From: Pseudomonas saxonica
GTDB lineage: Bacteria; Pseudomonadota; Gammaproteobacteria; Pseudomonadales; Pseudomonadaceae
Length of the DNA: 64,000 nt
NCBI RefSeq assembly: GCF_007858365.1
Contig: NZ_VFIO01000001.1
Span: forward strand, 1,054,001 to 1,118,000
Reading direction: 5' to 3'
Shown: positions 10,365-21,797 of the stretch, one piece after another
Numbering within the stretch: position 1 is the first letter of the stretch
Layout: every line of letters begins with the position of its first letter
Notes under the pieces: generated by a model
The model's input: the letters and a program-made list of their open reading frames with translations, nothing else
Told to the model about the DNA's origin: nothing
Database searches by the model: none
Made by a program: the position numbers and the translations under genes

Positions 10365-10751
10365 TCAGATCAAACCTTTCTTCTGCTTGTAATCGCGAAC
10401 AGCCGCCTTGATGGCGTCTTCTGCGAGTACCGAGCAGTGAATTTTCACCGGAGGCAAAGCCAGTTCTTCGGCCAGTTGAGTGTTTTTGATGGTCTCTGCT
10501 TCATCCAGAGTCTTGCCTTTCATCCACTCAGTTGCCAGGGAGCTGGAGGCAATTGCCGAACCGCAACCATAGGTCTTGAACTTGGCATCTTCAATGATGC
10601 CCTGCTCGTTAACCTTGATCTGCAAACGCATCACGTCGCCGCACGCAGGCGCGCCAACCATGCCGGTGCCGACATCCGGGTCTTCCGCGTCCATCTTGCC
10701 GACGTTGCGCGGGTTCTCGTAGTGGTCAATGACCTTTTCGCTGTAAGCCAT
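10365..10751 (-). CDS. iscU: Fe-S cluster scaffold IscU
   Basis: 128 residues from the ATG at 10751 (MAYSEKVIDHYENPRNVG), the exact family length; an upstream in-frame start adds five residues that are not conserved. Scaffold ligands C37, D39, C63, H105 and C106 are all present (APACGDVM, YGCGSA, KIHCS). The LPPVKIH segment recognised by HscA is intact. It assembles [2Fe-2S] from IscS-derived sulfur. Confidence 0.98.
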   Translation of the reverse strand: MAYSEKVIDHYENPRNVGKMDAEDPDVGTGMVGAPACGDVMRLQIKVNEQGIIEDAKFKTYGCGSAIASSSLATEWMKGKTLDEAETIKNTQLAEELALPPVKIHCSVLAEDAIKAAVRDYKQKKGLI

Positions 10752-10789
10752 GGTACTAATCCTCACTCATCAGAGAGTCGCTCTTGAGA

Positions 10790-10823
10790 CGCTGTAAACG
10801 CTGCTTTCGCTGCGCTTACAGCG
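10790..10823. repeat. Intercistronic hairpin between iscS and iscU
   Basis: Perfect 8-bp outer stem CGCTGTAA / TTACAGCG, with a further 3 bp after one mismatch, enclosing a GC-rich loop. It lies in the 95-nt gap between iscS and iscU and lacks a T-tract. Confidence 0.7.
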
Positions 10824-10846
10824 GCTGTCTACGGCGACTTGAAATA

Positions 10847-12061
10847 TCAGTGCGCCGCCCACTCGATTTTCGAGATGTCGATGCCGTCTTTGTACATGTC
10901 CCACAGCGGCGACAGAGCGCGCAGCTTGGTAACGGCCTCGCACACTTTCTGCGCGGCGTAGTCGATTTCTTCTTCGGTGGTGAATCGGCCGAAGGTGAAA
11001 CGGATTGAGCTGTGCGCCAATTCGTCATTGCGGCCCAAGGCACGCAATACGTAGGACGGCTCAAGGGAAGCGGAAGTGCACGCCGAACCGGACGAAACAG
11101 CCAGATCCTTGAGTGCCATGATCAGCGACTCGCCTTCAACGTAGTTGAAGCTCAGGTTCAGGTTGTGCGGTACGCGGTGAATCATGCTGCCGTTAACGTA
11201 CAGCTCTTCAAGGTGTTCAACCTGCTTGAAGAAGCGATCGCTCAAGGCCTTGATTCGAACGTTTTCAGCGGCCATTTCTTCTTTGGCAATCTGGAACGCT
11301 TCGCCCATACCCACGATCTGGTGGGTGGCCAAGGTGCCCGAACGCATGCCGCGCTCGTGACCGCCGCCGTGCATGGCAGCTTCAATACGTACGCGCGGTT
11401 TGCGACTTACGTAAAGAGCACCGATGCCTTTAGGGCCGTATGTTTTGTGAGCCGAGAAGGACATCAGGTCGACTTTCAGCTTGGCCAGGTCGATTTCAAC
11501 CTTACCGGTAGACTGTGCCGCATCAACATGGAACAGCACGCCGCGCGAGCGCGTTAGCTCACCAATGGCAGCGATGTCGTTGATGGTGCCGATTTCGTTG
11601 TTCACATGCATGATCGACACCAGAATGGTGTCATCGCGCATGGCTGCTTCAACCATGGCAGGGGTGACCAGACCGTCTTCACCCGGCTCGATGTAGGTCA
11701 CTTCAAAACCTTCACGCTCCAGCTGACGCATGGTGTCGAGAACAGCTTTGTGCTCAATCTTGTCGGTGATCAGGTGCTTGCCTTTGGTGGCATAGAAATG
11801 CGCTGCACCTTTGATTGCCAGGTTGTTGGCCTCGGTTGCACCGGAGGTCCAGACAATTTCACGCGGGTCAGCGTTGACCAGATCAGCGACCTGACGACGA
11901 CCGTTCTCAACCGCTTCTTCAGCTTTCCAGCCGAATACGTGAGAGCGCGAAGCCGGGTTACCGAAGTTCCCGTCAACCAGCAAGCAGTCGCTCATTTTTT
12001 GAGCAACACGCGGATCAACCGGGGTAGTGGCTGAGTAATCAAGGTAAATGGGCAATTTCAT
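10847..12061 (-). CDS. iscS: Cysteine desulfurase IscS
   Basis: 404 residues. A PLP enzyme that removes sulfur from cysteine as a persulfide and passes it to IscU and tRNA-thiolation proteins. Visible features are the PLP lysine motif [12 protein letters not shown], the catalytic loop cysteine in [14 protein letters not shown], and the N-terminal [18 protein letters not shown]. The C-terminus ends KIEWAAH, typical of IscS. It is encoded 49 nt after iscR. Confidence 0.98.
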   Translation of the reverse strand: MKLPIYLDYSATTPVDPRVAQKMSDCLLVDGNFGNPASRSHVFGWKAEEAVENGRRQVADLVNADPREIVWTSGATEANNLAIKGAAHFYATKGKHLITDKIEHKAVLDTMRQLEREGFEVTYIEPGEDGLVTPAMVEAAMRDDTILVSIMHVNNEIGTINDIAAIGELTRSRGVLFHVDAAQSTGKVEIDLAKLKVDLMSFSAHKTYGPKGIGALYVSRKPRVRIEAAMHGGGHERGMRSGTLATHQIVGMGEAFQIAKEEMAAENVRIKALSDRFFKQVEHLEELYVNGSMIHRVPHNLNLSFNYVEGESLIMALKDLAVSSGSACTSASLEPSYVLRALGRNDELAHSSIRFTFGRFTTEEEIDYAAQKVCEAVTKLRALSPLWDMYKDGIDISKIEWAAH

Positions 12062-12110
12062 GGACTATCTCCTAAATCAGGCTGGCTGGCGCACCGTCGT
12101 TTTTATGCAA

Positions 12111-12602
12111 TCACTCGACGGCGGACGCTTCGATCTTATCCAGGTGCGGCGCTTTGCCATTACAGCGGCGCTGATCCTGACGCTGGGCTACTTCTTGTAC
12201 CTCACGGCGAGTAACAAGATCAGCCAAGCTGATACCGCTGAGAAATTCGTGGATTTGCAGGCTCAGGTCGCACCACAAATGGTGGGTCAGGCACGTGTCG
12301 CCGGCATGGCAGTCGCCAAGCCCCTGGCAACGCGTGGCATCGACAGATTCGTTGACCGCGTCAATCACTTGGGCGACCTGAATACCCTGCATGTCTCGCG
12401 ACAGCCGATAGCCACCGCCAGGCCCGCGCACACTGGAAACCAGGCTGCTGCGGCGCAATTTGGCGAACAATTGCTCAAGGTAGGAAAGAGAAATGCCTTG
12501 GCGCTCGGAAATATCAGCCAGGGACACCGGCCCGTGCTGTGCGTGCAACGCCAAATCAAGCATTGCAGTAACGGCGTAACGGCCTTTTGTAGTCAGTCTC
12601 AT
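12111..12602 (-). CDS. iscR: Fe-S-sensing transcriptional regulator IscR
   Basis: 163 residues. An Rrf2-family regulator with N-terminal winged helix ([20 protein letters not shown]) and cluster ligands C92, C98, C104 and H107. With a [2Fe-2S] cluster it represses the isc operon. Its own promoter region (12628-12690) carries matches to type 1 IscR sites, which supports autoregulation. The ATG at 12602 has a weak ribosome site and a short leader of about 26 nt. Confidence 0.97.
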   Translation of the reverse strand: MRLTTKGRYAVTAMLDLALHAQHGPVSLADISERQGISLSYLEQLFAKLRRSSLVSSVRGPGGGYRLSRDMQGIQVAQVIDAVNESVDATRCQGLGDCHAGDTCLTHHLWCDLSLQIHEFLSGISLADLVTRREVQEVAQRQDQRRCNGKAPHLDKIEASAVE

Positions 12603-12634
12603 GGACAGGTACCACGGAATTCGGAATGGAGGCG

Positions 12635-12692
12635 AGTATGCTATTCCCGACCATTTAAGTCAACTATTAGACCTAGCACTTTAGTCGGGATT
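12635..12692 (-). promoter_or_regulatory. isc promoter with tandem IscR-type sites
   Basis: On the minus strand, -35 TTGACT (12658-12663) and -10 CATACT (12635-12640) are spaced by exactly 17 nt. A near-complete match to the 25-bp type 1 IscR consensus spans 12643-12667 and covers the -35 and spacer. A second, weaker match with a good left half (CCCGACTAAAG) lies just upstream, about 12669-12692. The layout suits repression by holo-IscR. Confidence 0.75.
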
Positions 12693-12783
12693 ACCCGCAA
12701 AACAGCGGCCGCATTGTAGCAGCATCTGCGACGTAATGGCACATGAGCCACAGCAAACGCACCGCTCAACATCGCAGACTTCC

Positions 12784-12861
12784 GTAGGGGCTGCAGGAAT
12801 TTCCTGCAGCCCAAAAAGCACGATCGCTTCGCGCTCGATCGCAGCCTGCGGCAGCGGCTAC
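12784..12861. repeat. REPIN-like element between iscR and cysE
   Basis: The segment begins GTAGGGGCTGC and ends GCAGCGGCTAC, the GTAG-headed inverted ends of Pseudomonas REP doublets. Inside is a perfect 11-bp hairpin (12788-12812, GGGCTGCAGGA / TCCTGCAGCCC) and a CGATCG-rich centre. It lies just downstream of cysE. Confidence 0.75.
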
Positions 12862-12865
12862 AAGC

Positions 12866-13642
12866 CTAGACGGCCTGGCTGTCGTCCTTGCCTTTGACGC
12901 AGGCGAAGTCTTCTTCACGCAGTTCAGGCAAATCCTGCGCGCAATAGGGACTGCCCAAATCTTTCAGAGCACCACACATACCATCGAGCTTGCCATCTAC
13001 CGCCTGAAGATGATCCAGCAACTGAGCAATCGCTCGCGCCACCGGATCCGGCATGTCTTCGCCCACACCATAGGCATCAAAACCGATCTTTTCAGCCATC
13101 GCCTTGCGCTTGGCTTCAACCGCATCGTCACTTTTGACAATGATACGACCCGGAATACCGACAACCGTCGCCCCGGCTGGCACCGCCTTGGTCACCACCG
13201 CATTGGAACCGATCTTGGCGCCAGACCCTACCGTAAATGGCCCCAGCACCTTGGCACCGGCACCGACCACCACGCCATTTTCCAGCGTTGGGTGACGCTT
13301 GCCTTTATTCCAGCTGGTGCCACCCAGCGTCACGCCCTGGTACAACGTCACGTCATCACCGATCTCGGCGGTCTCACCGATCACAATGCCCATGCCGTGA
13401 TCAATAAAGAAACGGCGCCCGACTTTGGCCCCCGGATGAATTTCGATACCGGTCAACCAGCGCCCGAAATTCGACACCAGGCGCGCCAACCACTTCCAGC
13501 CCGCCCCCCACAATACTGCTGACAAGCGGTGAATCCAGATGGCGTGCATGCCCGGGTAGCAGGTCAGCACCTCAAAAGCATTTCGCGCTGCAGGATCTCG
13601 ATGAAACACACTTTGAATATCTTCACGCAGACGCTCAAACAT
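12866..13642 (-). CDS. cysE: Serine O-acetyltransferase
   Basis: 258 residues from the ATG at 13642 ([21 protein letters not shown]). It acetylates L-serine with acetyl-CoA, the first step of cysteine synthesis. An N-terminal helical domain precedes the left-handed parallel beta-helix hexapeptide repeats (about 70-180: [25 protein letters not shown]). Its placement beside isc fits cysteine supply for IscS. Its start lies 4 nt inside the end of trmJ, so the two are coupled. Confidence 0.97.
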   Translation of the reverse strand: MFERLREDIQSVFHRDPAARNAFEVLTCYPGMHAIWIHRLSAVLWGAGWKWLARLVSNFGRWLTGIEIHPGAKVGRRFFIDHGMGIVIGETAEIGDDVTLYQGVTLGGTSWNKGKRHPTLENGVVVGAGAKVLGPFTVGSGAKIGSNAVVTKAVPAGATVVGIPGRIIVKSDDAVEAKRKAMAEKIGFDAYGVGEDMPDPVARAIAQLLDHLQAVDGKLDGMCGALKDLGSPYCAQDLPELREEDFACVKGKDDSQAV

Positions 13643-13644
13643 GA

Positions 13645-14415
13645 TCAATCCTTGCGCTTGAGCAGCTCACCGCGGGCTGCTTTTTGGGTTTCAGTGAGAA
13701 TGCCACGCAAAATATTCATCTCTGCCCGGCTGATCGAACTGCGCCCATAGAGCCGGCGCAAACGCGCCATCAAGTGGCGCGGCTTTTCGGGATCCATAAA
13801 TTCAATGGCGACCAGCGTTTGCTCCAGATGCTCATAAAATCGCTCCAGCTCATCCATAGTCGCCAGCTCACCACTTTTAGTGGAGGCCACTTCTTCTTTT
13901 TCGACCTTGCTTGGCTGCCCCTGAGCGGCCAGCCAGGCCATGCGAATCTCGTAGCTCAACACCTGCACAGCTGCACCCAGATTCAGGGAGCTAAACTCTG
14001 GATCCGAAGGGATGTGTACATGAAAGTGGCAACGCTGCAGCTCGTCATTAGTCAGACCAGAGTCTTCACGACCAAACACCAAGGCGATCTCTGCACCATT
14101 AGCCGCCTCAGCCACAACTTTTTGCCCACACTCACGGGGGTCCAGCAGTGGCCAGGGAATACGGCGATCACGCGCACTGGTACCCAGCACCAGATTGCAG
14201 CCCACCAACGCATCTTCCAGGGTGGCCACGACTTGCGCATTTTCAAGAATATCGCCCGCCCCAGAAGCACGCGCATCGGCTTCATGGTGCGGAAATACTC
14301 GGGGCTCAACCAGCACCAGCCGTGACAAGCCCATGTTTTTCATGGCGCGCGCAGCACCACCGATGTTCCCGGGATGGCTGGTATTAACCAGAACGACACG
14401 AATATTAGGCAACAA
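13645..14415 (-). CDS. trmJ: tRNA (cytidine/uridine-2'-O)-methyltransferase TrmJ
   Basis: 256 residues. A SPOUT-family enzyme that 2'-O-methylates position 32 of several tRNAs. The N-terminal [25 protein letters not shown] and the knot motifs [15 protein letters not shown] and [15 protein letters not shown] are clear. The C-terminal dimerisation extension is present. It is divergent from suhB and adjacent to cysE as in other Pseudomonas. Confidence 0.96.
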   Translation of the reverse strand: MLPNIRVVLVNTSHPGNIGGAARAMKNMGLSRLVLVEPRVFPHHEADARASGAGDILENAQVVATLEDALVGCNLVLGTSARDRRIPWPLLDPRECGQKVVAEAANGAEIALVFGREDSGLTNDELQRCHFHVHIPSDPEFSSLNLGAAVQVLSYEIRMAWLAAQGQPSKVEKEEVASTKSGELATMDELERFYEHLEQTLVAIEFMDPEKPRHLMARLRRLYGRSSISRAEMNILRGILTETQKAARGELLKRKD

Positions 14416-14559
14416 AGGAAGCGCTCACAGGCCAGCAAAAGGGAGCAAATCTTACCTAACGAAAACGCCATAAGCTACGAAAGCTAACGCAAACCTTCAT
14501 CTACCAAAGTTTTCTGATAGAATATTCGGCTTTCTTTAACAACCTTAGGTGAAACGTCC

Positions 14560-15375
14560 ATGCAGCCCATGCTGAATATCGCGCTGCGCGCCGCCCGCAG
14601 CGCCAGTGAATTGATTTTCCGCTCCATCGAGCGCCTGGATACCATTAAGGTTGACGAAAAAGACGCCAAGGATTACGTCTCTGAAGTCGATCGTGCGGCC
14701 GAACAGAAAATCATCGACGCCCTGCGCAAGGCTTACCCGACGCACGGCATCCTCGGTGAAGAAACCGGCCTGCACCCAGGCAGCGGTGAAGGTGAAGACT
14801 ACCTGTGGATCATCGACCCACTGGATGGCACCACCAACTTCCTGCGCGGCGTTCCACACTTCGCCGTCAGCATCGCCTGCAAATACCGCGGCCGCCTTGA
14901 GCACGCCGTGGTTCTTGATCCAGTTCGCCAAGAAGAGTTCACCGCCAGCCGTGGCCGTGGCGCTCAACTGAATGGTCGCCGCCTGCGTGTCAGCGGTCGC
15001 ACCAGCCTGGAAGGCGCATTGCTGGGTACGGGCTTCCCGTTCCGCGACAACCAGATGGACAACCTCGAAAACTACCTGGGCATGTTCCGTAGCCTGGTTG
15101 GCCAAACTGCCGGCATCCGCCGCGCAGGCGCAGCCAGCCTGGACTTGGCTTACGTGGCCGCTGGTCGTTTCGATGCATTCTGGGAGTCGGGCTTGTCCGA
15201 ATGGGACATGGCCGCAGGCGCACTGCTGATTCAAGAAGCAGGCGGCCTGGTCAGCGACTTCACCGGTAGCCACGATTTCCTTGAAAAAGGCCACATCGTT
15301 GCTGGTAACACCAAGTGCTTCAAAGCAGTTCTGACGGCTATCCAGCCTCACCTGCCGGCTTCGCTGAAACGCTAA
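14560..15375 (+). CDS. suhB: Inositol monophosphatase family protein SuhB
   Basis: 271 residues. A Mg2+-dependent inositol-1-phosphatase fold protein that in enterobacteria also acts in Nus-factor rRNA antitermination. Metal-binding residues are E67 (GEETG), D86/D89 (IDPLDGTTNF) and WDMAAG near residue 220. A -10-like TAGAAT lies at 14518-14523, upstream of the ATG; the -35 is weak. It is the only plus-strand gene in the first 21 kb and ends before a strong bidirectional terminator. Confidence 0.96.
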   Translation: MQPMLNIALRAARSASELIFRSIERLDTIKVDEKDAKDYVSEVDRAAEQKIIDALRKAYPTHGILGEETGLHPGSGEGEDYLWIIDPLDGTTNFLRGVPHFAVSIACKYRGRLEHAVVLDPVRQEEFTASRGRGAQLNGRRLRVSGRTSLEGALLGTGFPFRDNQMDNLENYLGMFRSLVGQTAGIRRAGAASLDLAYVAAGRFDAFWESGLSEWDMAAGALLIQEAGGLVSDFTGSHDFLEKGHIVAGNTKCFKAVLTAIQPHLPASLKR

Positions 15376-15390
15376 GCGAAACCCGCAAAC

Positions 15391-15420
15391 AAAAAAGCAC
15401 CCTTGCGGGTGCTTTTTTTT
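15391..15420. terminator. Terminator after suhB
   Basis: Stem AGCACCC / GGGTGCT with a TTGC loop, preceded by six A and followed by eight T. It works for suhB (plus) and could also serve the converging glycine-zipper gene. Confidence 0.9.
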
Positions 15421-15457
15421 GGCTTGCAGTTTCTGAGCCGAAACTACAATACCGAAC

Positions 15458-15985
15458 TTAATTCAAAATCAGCTTGCCCTGCTTATCCACGGCAATTTCA
15501 CTGCCAGGCTCACGATCCATCCGGACCTTGCCTTCCTTGCCATTGAGGGAATAACGCACGTCATAACCAACGACCTTCTCACTGATGTCGTTGACAGTAT
15601 TGCAGCGTGTTTGGGTCGTGGTGTAGGTATCGCGGTTCTGCATACCTTCTTGAACCTTGTTACCGGCATAGCCACCGCCCACCGCACCGGCAACCGTAGC
15701 GATCTTCTTGCCGCTACCGCCACCAATCTGATTGCCCAGCAAACCGCCCGCGACCGCACCGATCACGCTACCGACGATTTGATGCTGATCCTTGACTGGC
15801 GCTTGTCGCGTCACAGCCACTTCTTTGCATACTTCTCGCGGCGTTTTGATCTGCTGATTGACTGGAACAACCGCCAACACCTGCGCAGCATCAGGGGATT
15901 TAACCAAGCTGTAGGTGGCAAAAGCACCTCCGGCAGTCACACCGACAGCACCTAAAACAGCGCCTACCAGCAAAGATTTGTTCAC
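15458..15985 (-). CDS. Glycine-zipper 2TM-domain envelope protein
   Basis: 175 residues from GTG 15985, chosen because a perfect GGAGG site lies just upstream and the frame then opens with a hydrophobic anchor (VNKSLLVGAVLGAVGVTAGGAFA). Longer upstream starts lack support. A glycine-zipper segment (GSVIGAVAGGLLGNQIGGGSGKKIATVAGAVGGG, read in pieces) spans about residues 75-110. The C-terminal domain (VVGYDVRYSLNGKEGKVRM) resembles the SlyB/Rick_17kDa lipoprotein-like family, but no lipobox is seen. Function unknown; probably envelope-associated. Confidence 0.85.
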   Translation of the reverse strand: MNKSLLVGAVLGAVGVTAGGAFATYSLVKSPDAAQVLAVVPVNQQIKTPREVCKEVAVTRQAPVKDQHQIVGSVIGAVAGGLLGNQIGGGSGKKIATVAGAVGGGYAGNKVQEGMQNRDTYTTTQTRCNTVNDISEKVVGYDVRYSLNGKEGKVRMDREPGSEIAVDKQGKLILN

Positions 15986-16044
15986 GCGAACCTCCAGACC
16001 ATCACACGTGGGAACAGTCCCACACCAATCCTGATGTTGGAGCA

Positions 16045-16080
16045 TAAAAAAAGGCGTGAGTTCAATACTCACGCCTTTTA
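16045..16080 (-). terminator. Terminator after secF
   Basis: An 11-bp stem (AAAGGCGTGAG / CTCACGCCTTT) with a 7-nt loop, followed on the minus strand by a T-tract. It lies 26 nt past the secF stop and ends the queA-tgt-yajC-secD-secF transcript. Confidence 0.9.
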
Positions 16081-16105
16081 GTCACAGCTTTTAGATGATT
16101 AACCG

Positions 16106-17020
16106 TTAAGGACGGTCATCCACCTCTTTTTCGCTCGCCGCTGGCGGAATCAAATCCTCAGCACTGAGGTTCAGCCAGATCAGCACGACGTTGGCGATGT
16201 AAATCGACGAGTAAGTACCCGCCAACACACCCACGAACAAGGCAATCGAGAAGCCCCAGAGGTTGTCGCCACCAAAGATCAGCAACGCAGCGATCGCCAA
16301 CAGGGTGGAGATGGACGTTGCCATGGTGCGCAGCAGGGTTTGCGTGGTCGAGATGTTGATGTTCTCGATCAGGCTGGCCTTGCGCAGCACCCGGAAGTTC
16401 TCCCGCACCCGGTCAAATACCACGATGGTGTCGTTGAGCGAGTAGCCGATGATAGCCAGTACCGCTGCCAACACCGTCAGGTCGAAGGTAATCTGGAACC
16501 ACGACAGCACGCCCATGGTGACGATCACGTCATGCACCAGGGACACAATGGCGCCCACCGCAAACTTCCACTGAAAGCGGAAAGCCAGGTAAAGCATGAT
16601 GCCGCCCAGCGCCATCAGCATGCCAAGGCCGCCCTGGTCGCGCAGCTCTTCACCCACTTGCGGGCCCACAAACTCAACCCGCTTGATCACCGCAGGGTTG
16701 CTGGCATCTGCCTGCCCCAATGCTGCGGCAACCTTGTTGCCGAGCAACGGATCATCGCCGGGCATACGCACCAGCAAGTCAGTGGTCGCACCAAAGCTCT
16801 GCACTACCGCGTCATGAAAACCTGCCGTAGCCAGCTCATTACGCACCTTGGTCAGGTCAGCTGGCTTCTCGTAGGTCAGCTCGATAAGCGTACCGCCGGT
16901 GAAGTCCAGGCCGTAGTTCATGCCCTTGTGGAACATGCTGAACAGTGCCAGCAAGGTGAGCACTACAGTGACGCCGAACGCAACGTTGCGAACGCCCATG
17001 AAGTTGATTGTACGTAACAT
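16106..17020 (-). CDS. secF: Protein translocase subunit SecF
   Basis: 304 residues. An inner-membrane RND-superfamily partner of SecD that uses the proton gradient to aid protein export. The N-terminal periplasmic portion (GLDFTGGTLIELTYEKPADL) and the C-terminal membrane bundle (VTMGVLSWFQITFDLTVLAAVLAIIGYSLNDTIVVFDRVREN) carry the SecF signatures. It is 9 nt downstream of secD. Confidence 0.97.
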   Translation of the reverse strand: MLRTINFMGVRNVAFGVTVVLTLLALFSMFHKGMNYGLDFTGGTLIELTYEKPADLTKVRNELATAGFHDAVVQSFGATTDLLVRMPGDDPLLGNKVAAALGQADASNPAVIKRVEFVGPQVGEELRDQGGLGMLMALGGIMLYLAFRFQWKFAVGAIVSLVHDVIVTMGVLSWFQITFDLTVLAAVLAIIGYSLNDTIVVFDRVRENFRVLRKASLIENINISTTQTLLRTMATSISTLLAIAALLIFGGDNLWGFSIALFVGVLAGTYSSIYIANVVLIWLNLSAEDLIPPAASEKEVDDRP

Positions 17021-17029
17021 GGCAGCCCC

Positions 17030-18898
17030 TTAAATCCACAACTTCTTGAAGTCCCGACCGCCGTAGATCAGGTTGACCATTGCGCGGGTCACCATAATGG
17101 CCGTGAACATCGAGGTAAAGATCCCGAGGGACATGGTCACCGCAAAGCCTTTAACCGGCCCGGTACCCATGGCAAACAGAATTCCGCCAACCAGCAAGGT
17201 TGTCAGGTTGGCATCGACAATTGCCGTGAATGCCCGACTGAAACCTTCATTGATTGCCCGCTGCACAGTCATGCCATTGGCGATCTCTTCACGAATCCGC
17301 GAGAAGATCAGCACGTTGGCGTCGACCGCCATACCCATCGTCAAGACGATACCGGCAATACCCGGAAGGGTCAGCGTTGCACCCAGCAGCGACATCAACG
17401 CCAGCAGCAAGACCATGTTGACTGCCAGCGCCACTGTCGCAATCAAACCGAAGAAACGGTAGATGGCGATAATGAACAGCGACACAAACAACATGCCCCA
17501 CAACGATGCGTGAATACCCTTGGTGATGTTGTCAGCACCCAGGCTCGGGCCAATGGTGCGCTCCTCAGCGAAGTACATCGGCGCGGCCAGACCACCGGCA
17601 CGCAACAGCAAAGCCAGCTCGGAAGCCTCACCCTGGCCATTCAGGCCGGTAATCCGGAACTGACTGCCCAATGGCGACTGAATGGTCGCCAGACTGATGA
17701 TCTTCTTCTCTTCCTTGAACGTCTGAGTCGGCACGTCCTTCTCAACACCATCGACCACTTGCTTGGTGTACGTCGTCACCGGCTTTTGCTCGATGAAGAT
17801 AACCGCCATGCTGCGACCCACGTTGCTGCGAGTCGAACGACTCATCAGCTCACCACCATGCCCATCAAGCTTGATGTTCACCTGCGGACGGCCGTGCTCG
17901 TCAAAGCCCGCCTGAGCATCGGTCACCTGATCACCCGTGATGATCAGACCACGCTCGATTTGCGCGGAAGGGCGATTGCCCTCGCGGAATTCGAATGTCT
18001 CGGAAGTGGCTTTGGATGCGCCCGGCTCGGCTGCGAGACGGAACTCCAGGTTGGCCGTCTTGCCCAGAATACGCTTGGCTTCGGCGGTGTCTTGTACGCC
18101 CGGCAGCTCAACCACGATGCGGTTGGCACCCTGACGCTGAACCAGAGGCTCGGCAACACCCAACTCGTTGACCCGGTTACGGACCGTTGTCAGGTTTTGC
18201 TTGATGGAATATTCACGGATTTCCGCCAGCTTGGCCGGGGTCATCGCCAGACGCAGAACTGGCTGACCATTAAGGTCCGCTGTCGTTACGTCAAAATCAT
18301 TGAAGTTCTTGCGGATCAGGCTACGCGCTTGCTCAAGGACAGCTTCATCAGTGAAACCCAGCTGAATGGCACCATTGAGTTGCGGCAGGCTGCGATAACG
18401 CACCTTCTCTTTACGCAACAAGCTTTTGACATCGCTTTCGTACACTTTCATACGTGCATCGACAGCTTTGTCCATGTCCACTTCCAACAGGAAGTGCACA
18501 CCACCCGACAAGTCCAGACCCAACTTCATTGGGTGAGCACCCAGGCTACGCAACCATTGCGGCGTAGTCTGTGCCAGGTTGAGCGCGACCACATAGTCGT
18601 CCCCCAAAGCCTTGCGCACGACTTCTTTGGCTGGCAACTGGTCGTCTTTCTGTTCCAGACGCAGCAAACCGCCTTTGCCGTTCTGAGCCAACGTCGCAGC
18701 CTTGACGGCAATACCGGCATCCGTCAGTGCTTTGCTTGCACGATCCAGATCAGCTTGAGTGACCTGCAACGCTGTGCTTGCACCCGAAATCTGGATCGCC
18801 GGGTCATCAGGGTACAGATTGGGAGCGGAATAAATAAGACCGATCGCCAGCACCGCCAGGATCAGTATGTATTTCCACAGAGGGTATTTGTTCAGCAT
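17030..18898 (-). CDS. secD: Protein translocase subunit SecD
   Basis: 622 residues from the ATG at 18898 (MLNKYPLWKYILI). An in-frame TTG one codon upstream is less likely. One N-terminal membrane segment, a large periplasmic region (LGLDLSGGVHFLLEVDMDKAV) and five C-terminal membrane helices with the conserved GMAVDANVLIFSRIREE motif make up the protein. It works with SecF and YajC on SecYEG. Confidence 0.97.
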   Translation of the reverse strand: MLNKYPLWKYILILAVLAIGLIYSAPNLYPDDPAIQISGASTALQVTQADLDRASKALTDAGIAVKAATLAQNGKGGLLRLEQKDDQLPAKEVVRKALGDDYVVALNLAQTTPQWLRSLGAHPMKLGLDLSGGVHFLLEVDMDKAVDARMKVYESDVKSLLRKEKVRYRSLPQLNGAIQLGFTDEAVLEQARSLIRKNFNDFDVTTADLNGQPVLRLAMTPAKLAEIREYSIKQNLTTVRNRVNELGVAEPLVQRQGANRIVVELPGVQDTAEAKRILGKTANLEFRLAAEPGASKATSETFEFREGNRPSAQIERGLIITGDQVTDAQAGFDEHGRPQVNIKLDGHGGELMSRSTRSNVGRSMAVIFIEQKPVTTYTKQVVDGVEKDVPTQTFKEEKKIISLATIQSPLGSQFRITGLNGQGEASELALLLRAGGLAAPMYFAEERTIGPSLGADNITKGIHASLWGMLFVSLFIIAIYRFFGLIATVALAVNMVLLLALMSLLGATLTLPGIAGIVLTMGMAVDANVLIFSRIREEIANGMTVQRAINEGFSRAFTAIVDANLTTLLVGGILFAMGTGPVKGFAVTMSLGIFTSMFTAIMVTRAMVNLIYGGRDFKKLWI

Positions 18899-18922
18899 CA
18901 ATCACGCCGCCCGCTTAAAACG

Positions 18923-18943
18923 CGGGGCGCCTTGCGCGCCCCG
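18923..18943. repeat. GC-rich hairpin between yajC and secD
   Basis: Perfect 8-bp stem CGGGGCGC / GCGCCCCG with a CTTGC loop in the 66-nt gap between yajC and secD. On the minus strand it is followed by GTTTTAAGCGG, so weak attenuation is possible. Confidence 0.6.
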
Positions 18944-18964
18944 TCGATTGTTAAAAGTTGAAAC

Positions 18965-19303
18965 TTAGATCGCTTTCAGCGTGCCTTTAGGCAACGTGGC
19001 TGCAACAGAGCCTTTCTGAATTTTCAGCTCGACAGTGTCAGACACTTCGATCACAACAAATGCATCGGAAACCTTAACGATTTTGCCGGCAATGCCGCCA
19101 GTCGTTACGATTTCGTCACCTTTTTGCAGGTTACCCAACAGGGCTTTCTGCTCTTTGGCGCGCTTGGCCTGTGGACGCCAGATCATCAGATAGAAGATGA
19201 CCAGGAAACCCACCAGGAAAATCCATTCAAAACCACCACCCATAGGGCCAGCAGCGGCAGGTGCAGCAGCGTCCGCGAAAGCGGAAGAGATGAAAAAGCT
19301 CAT
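18965..19303 (-). CDS. yajC: Sec translocon accessory protein YajC
   Basis: 112 residues from ATG 19303 (MSFFISSAFADAAAPAAAGP). One membrane helix (about 20-45, FEWIFLVGFLVIFYLMIWRPQ) precedes a small cytoplasmic domain (KRAKEQKALLGNLQKGDEIVT). It associates with SecDF. The gene lies between tgt and secD as expected. Confidence 0.95.
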   Translation of the reverse strand: MSFFISSAFADAAAPAAAGPMGGGFEWIFLVGFLVIFYLMIWRPQAKRAKEQKALLGNLQKGDEIVTTGGIAGKIVKVSDAFVVIEVSDTVELKIQKGSVAATLPKGTLKAI

Positions 19304-19345
19304 TAAGCACTCCAGTTGCATTGTTGTTTCTTAAAGGTCGTAAAT

Positions 19346-21534
<2,189 letters not shown>

Positions 21535-21598
21535 GATAGGTTTCGTCTAGCAGGGCCGGGGAGTTTAACGGACTTAGTAAAAATAGACCAATAAGTTG

Positions 21599-21627
21599 TT
21601 GACCGACCTCAACCTCATCTCTATACT
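21599..21627 (+). promoter_or_regulatory. Sigma-70 promoter of tRNA-Leu
   Basis: -35 TTGACC (21599-21604) and -10 TATACT (21622-21627) with a 17-nt spacer, placing the start about 7 nt before the mature tRNA 5' end at 21641. Confidence 0.85.
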
Positions 21628-21640
21628 TCGCCGCCATTGA

Positions 21641-21725
21641 GCCCTGATGGCGGAATTGGTAGACGCGGCGGATTCAAAATCCGTTTTCGAAAGAAGTGGG
21701 AGTTCGAGTCTCCCTCGGGGCACCA
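21641..21725 (+). tRNA. tRNA-Leu(CAA)
   Basis: 85-nt class II tRNA with encoded CCA. The acceptor GCCCTGA pairs with TCGGGGC, allowing G-U; the discriminator is A. The anticodon loop TTCAAAA gives anticodon CAA, reading UUG. A long variable arm (TTTTCGAAAGAAGTG region) and the T-arm GGGAGTTCGAGTCTCCC are as expected for tRNA-Leu. Confidence 0.97.
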
Positions 21726-21736
21726 AACAAAGATCT

Positions 21737-21797
21737 CAAGGTGCCGCTCAATGCACCTTGAATACAAAAAAACCGGCCACTAGCGCCGGTTTTTTTG
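21737..21797 (+). terminator. Two hairpins ending in an intrinsic terminator after tRNA-Leu
   Basis: First hairpin CAAGGTGC / GCACCTTG (21737-21760). Second hairpin AACCGGC / GCCGGTT (21771-21791), flanked by an A-run and a seven-T run. The second is a strong bidirectional terminator; the first may aid 3' processing. Confidence 0.85.

Noticed and set aside
17510..18961. Long open frame antisense to secD (483 codons)
   Set aside because: High-GC third-position effect opposite secD; no recognisable protein.
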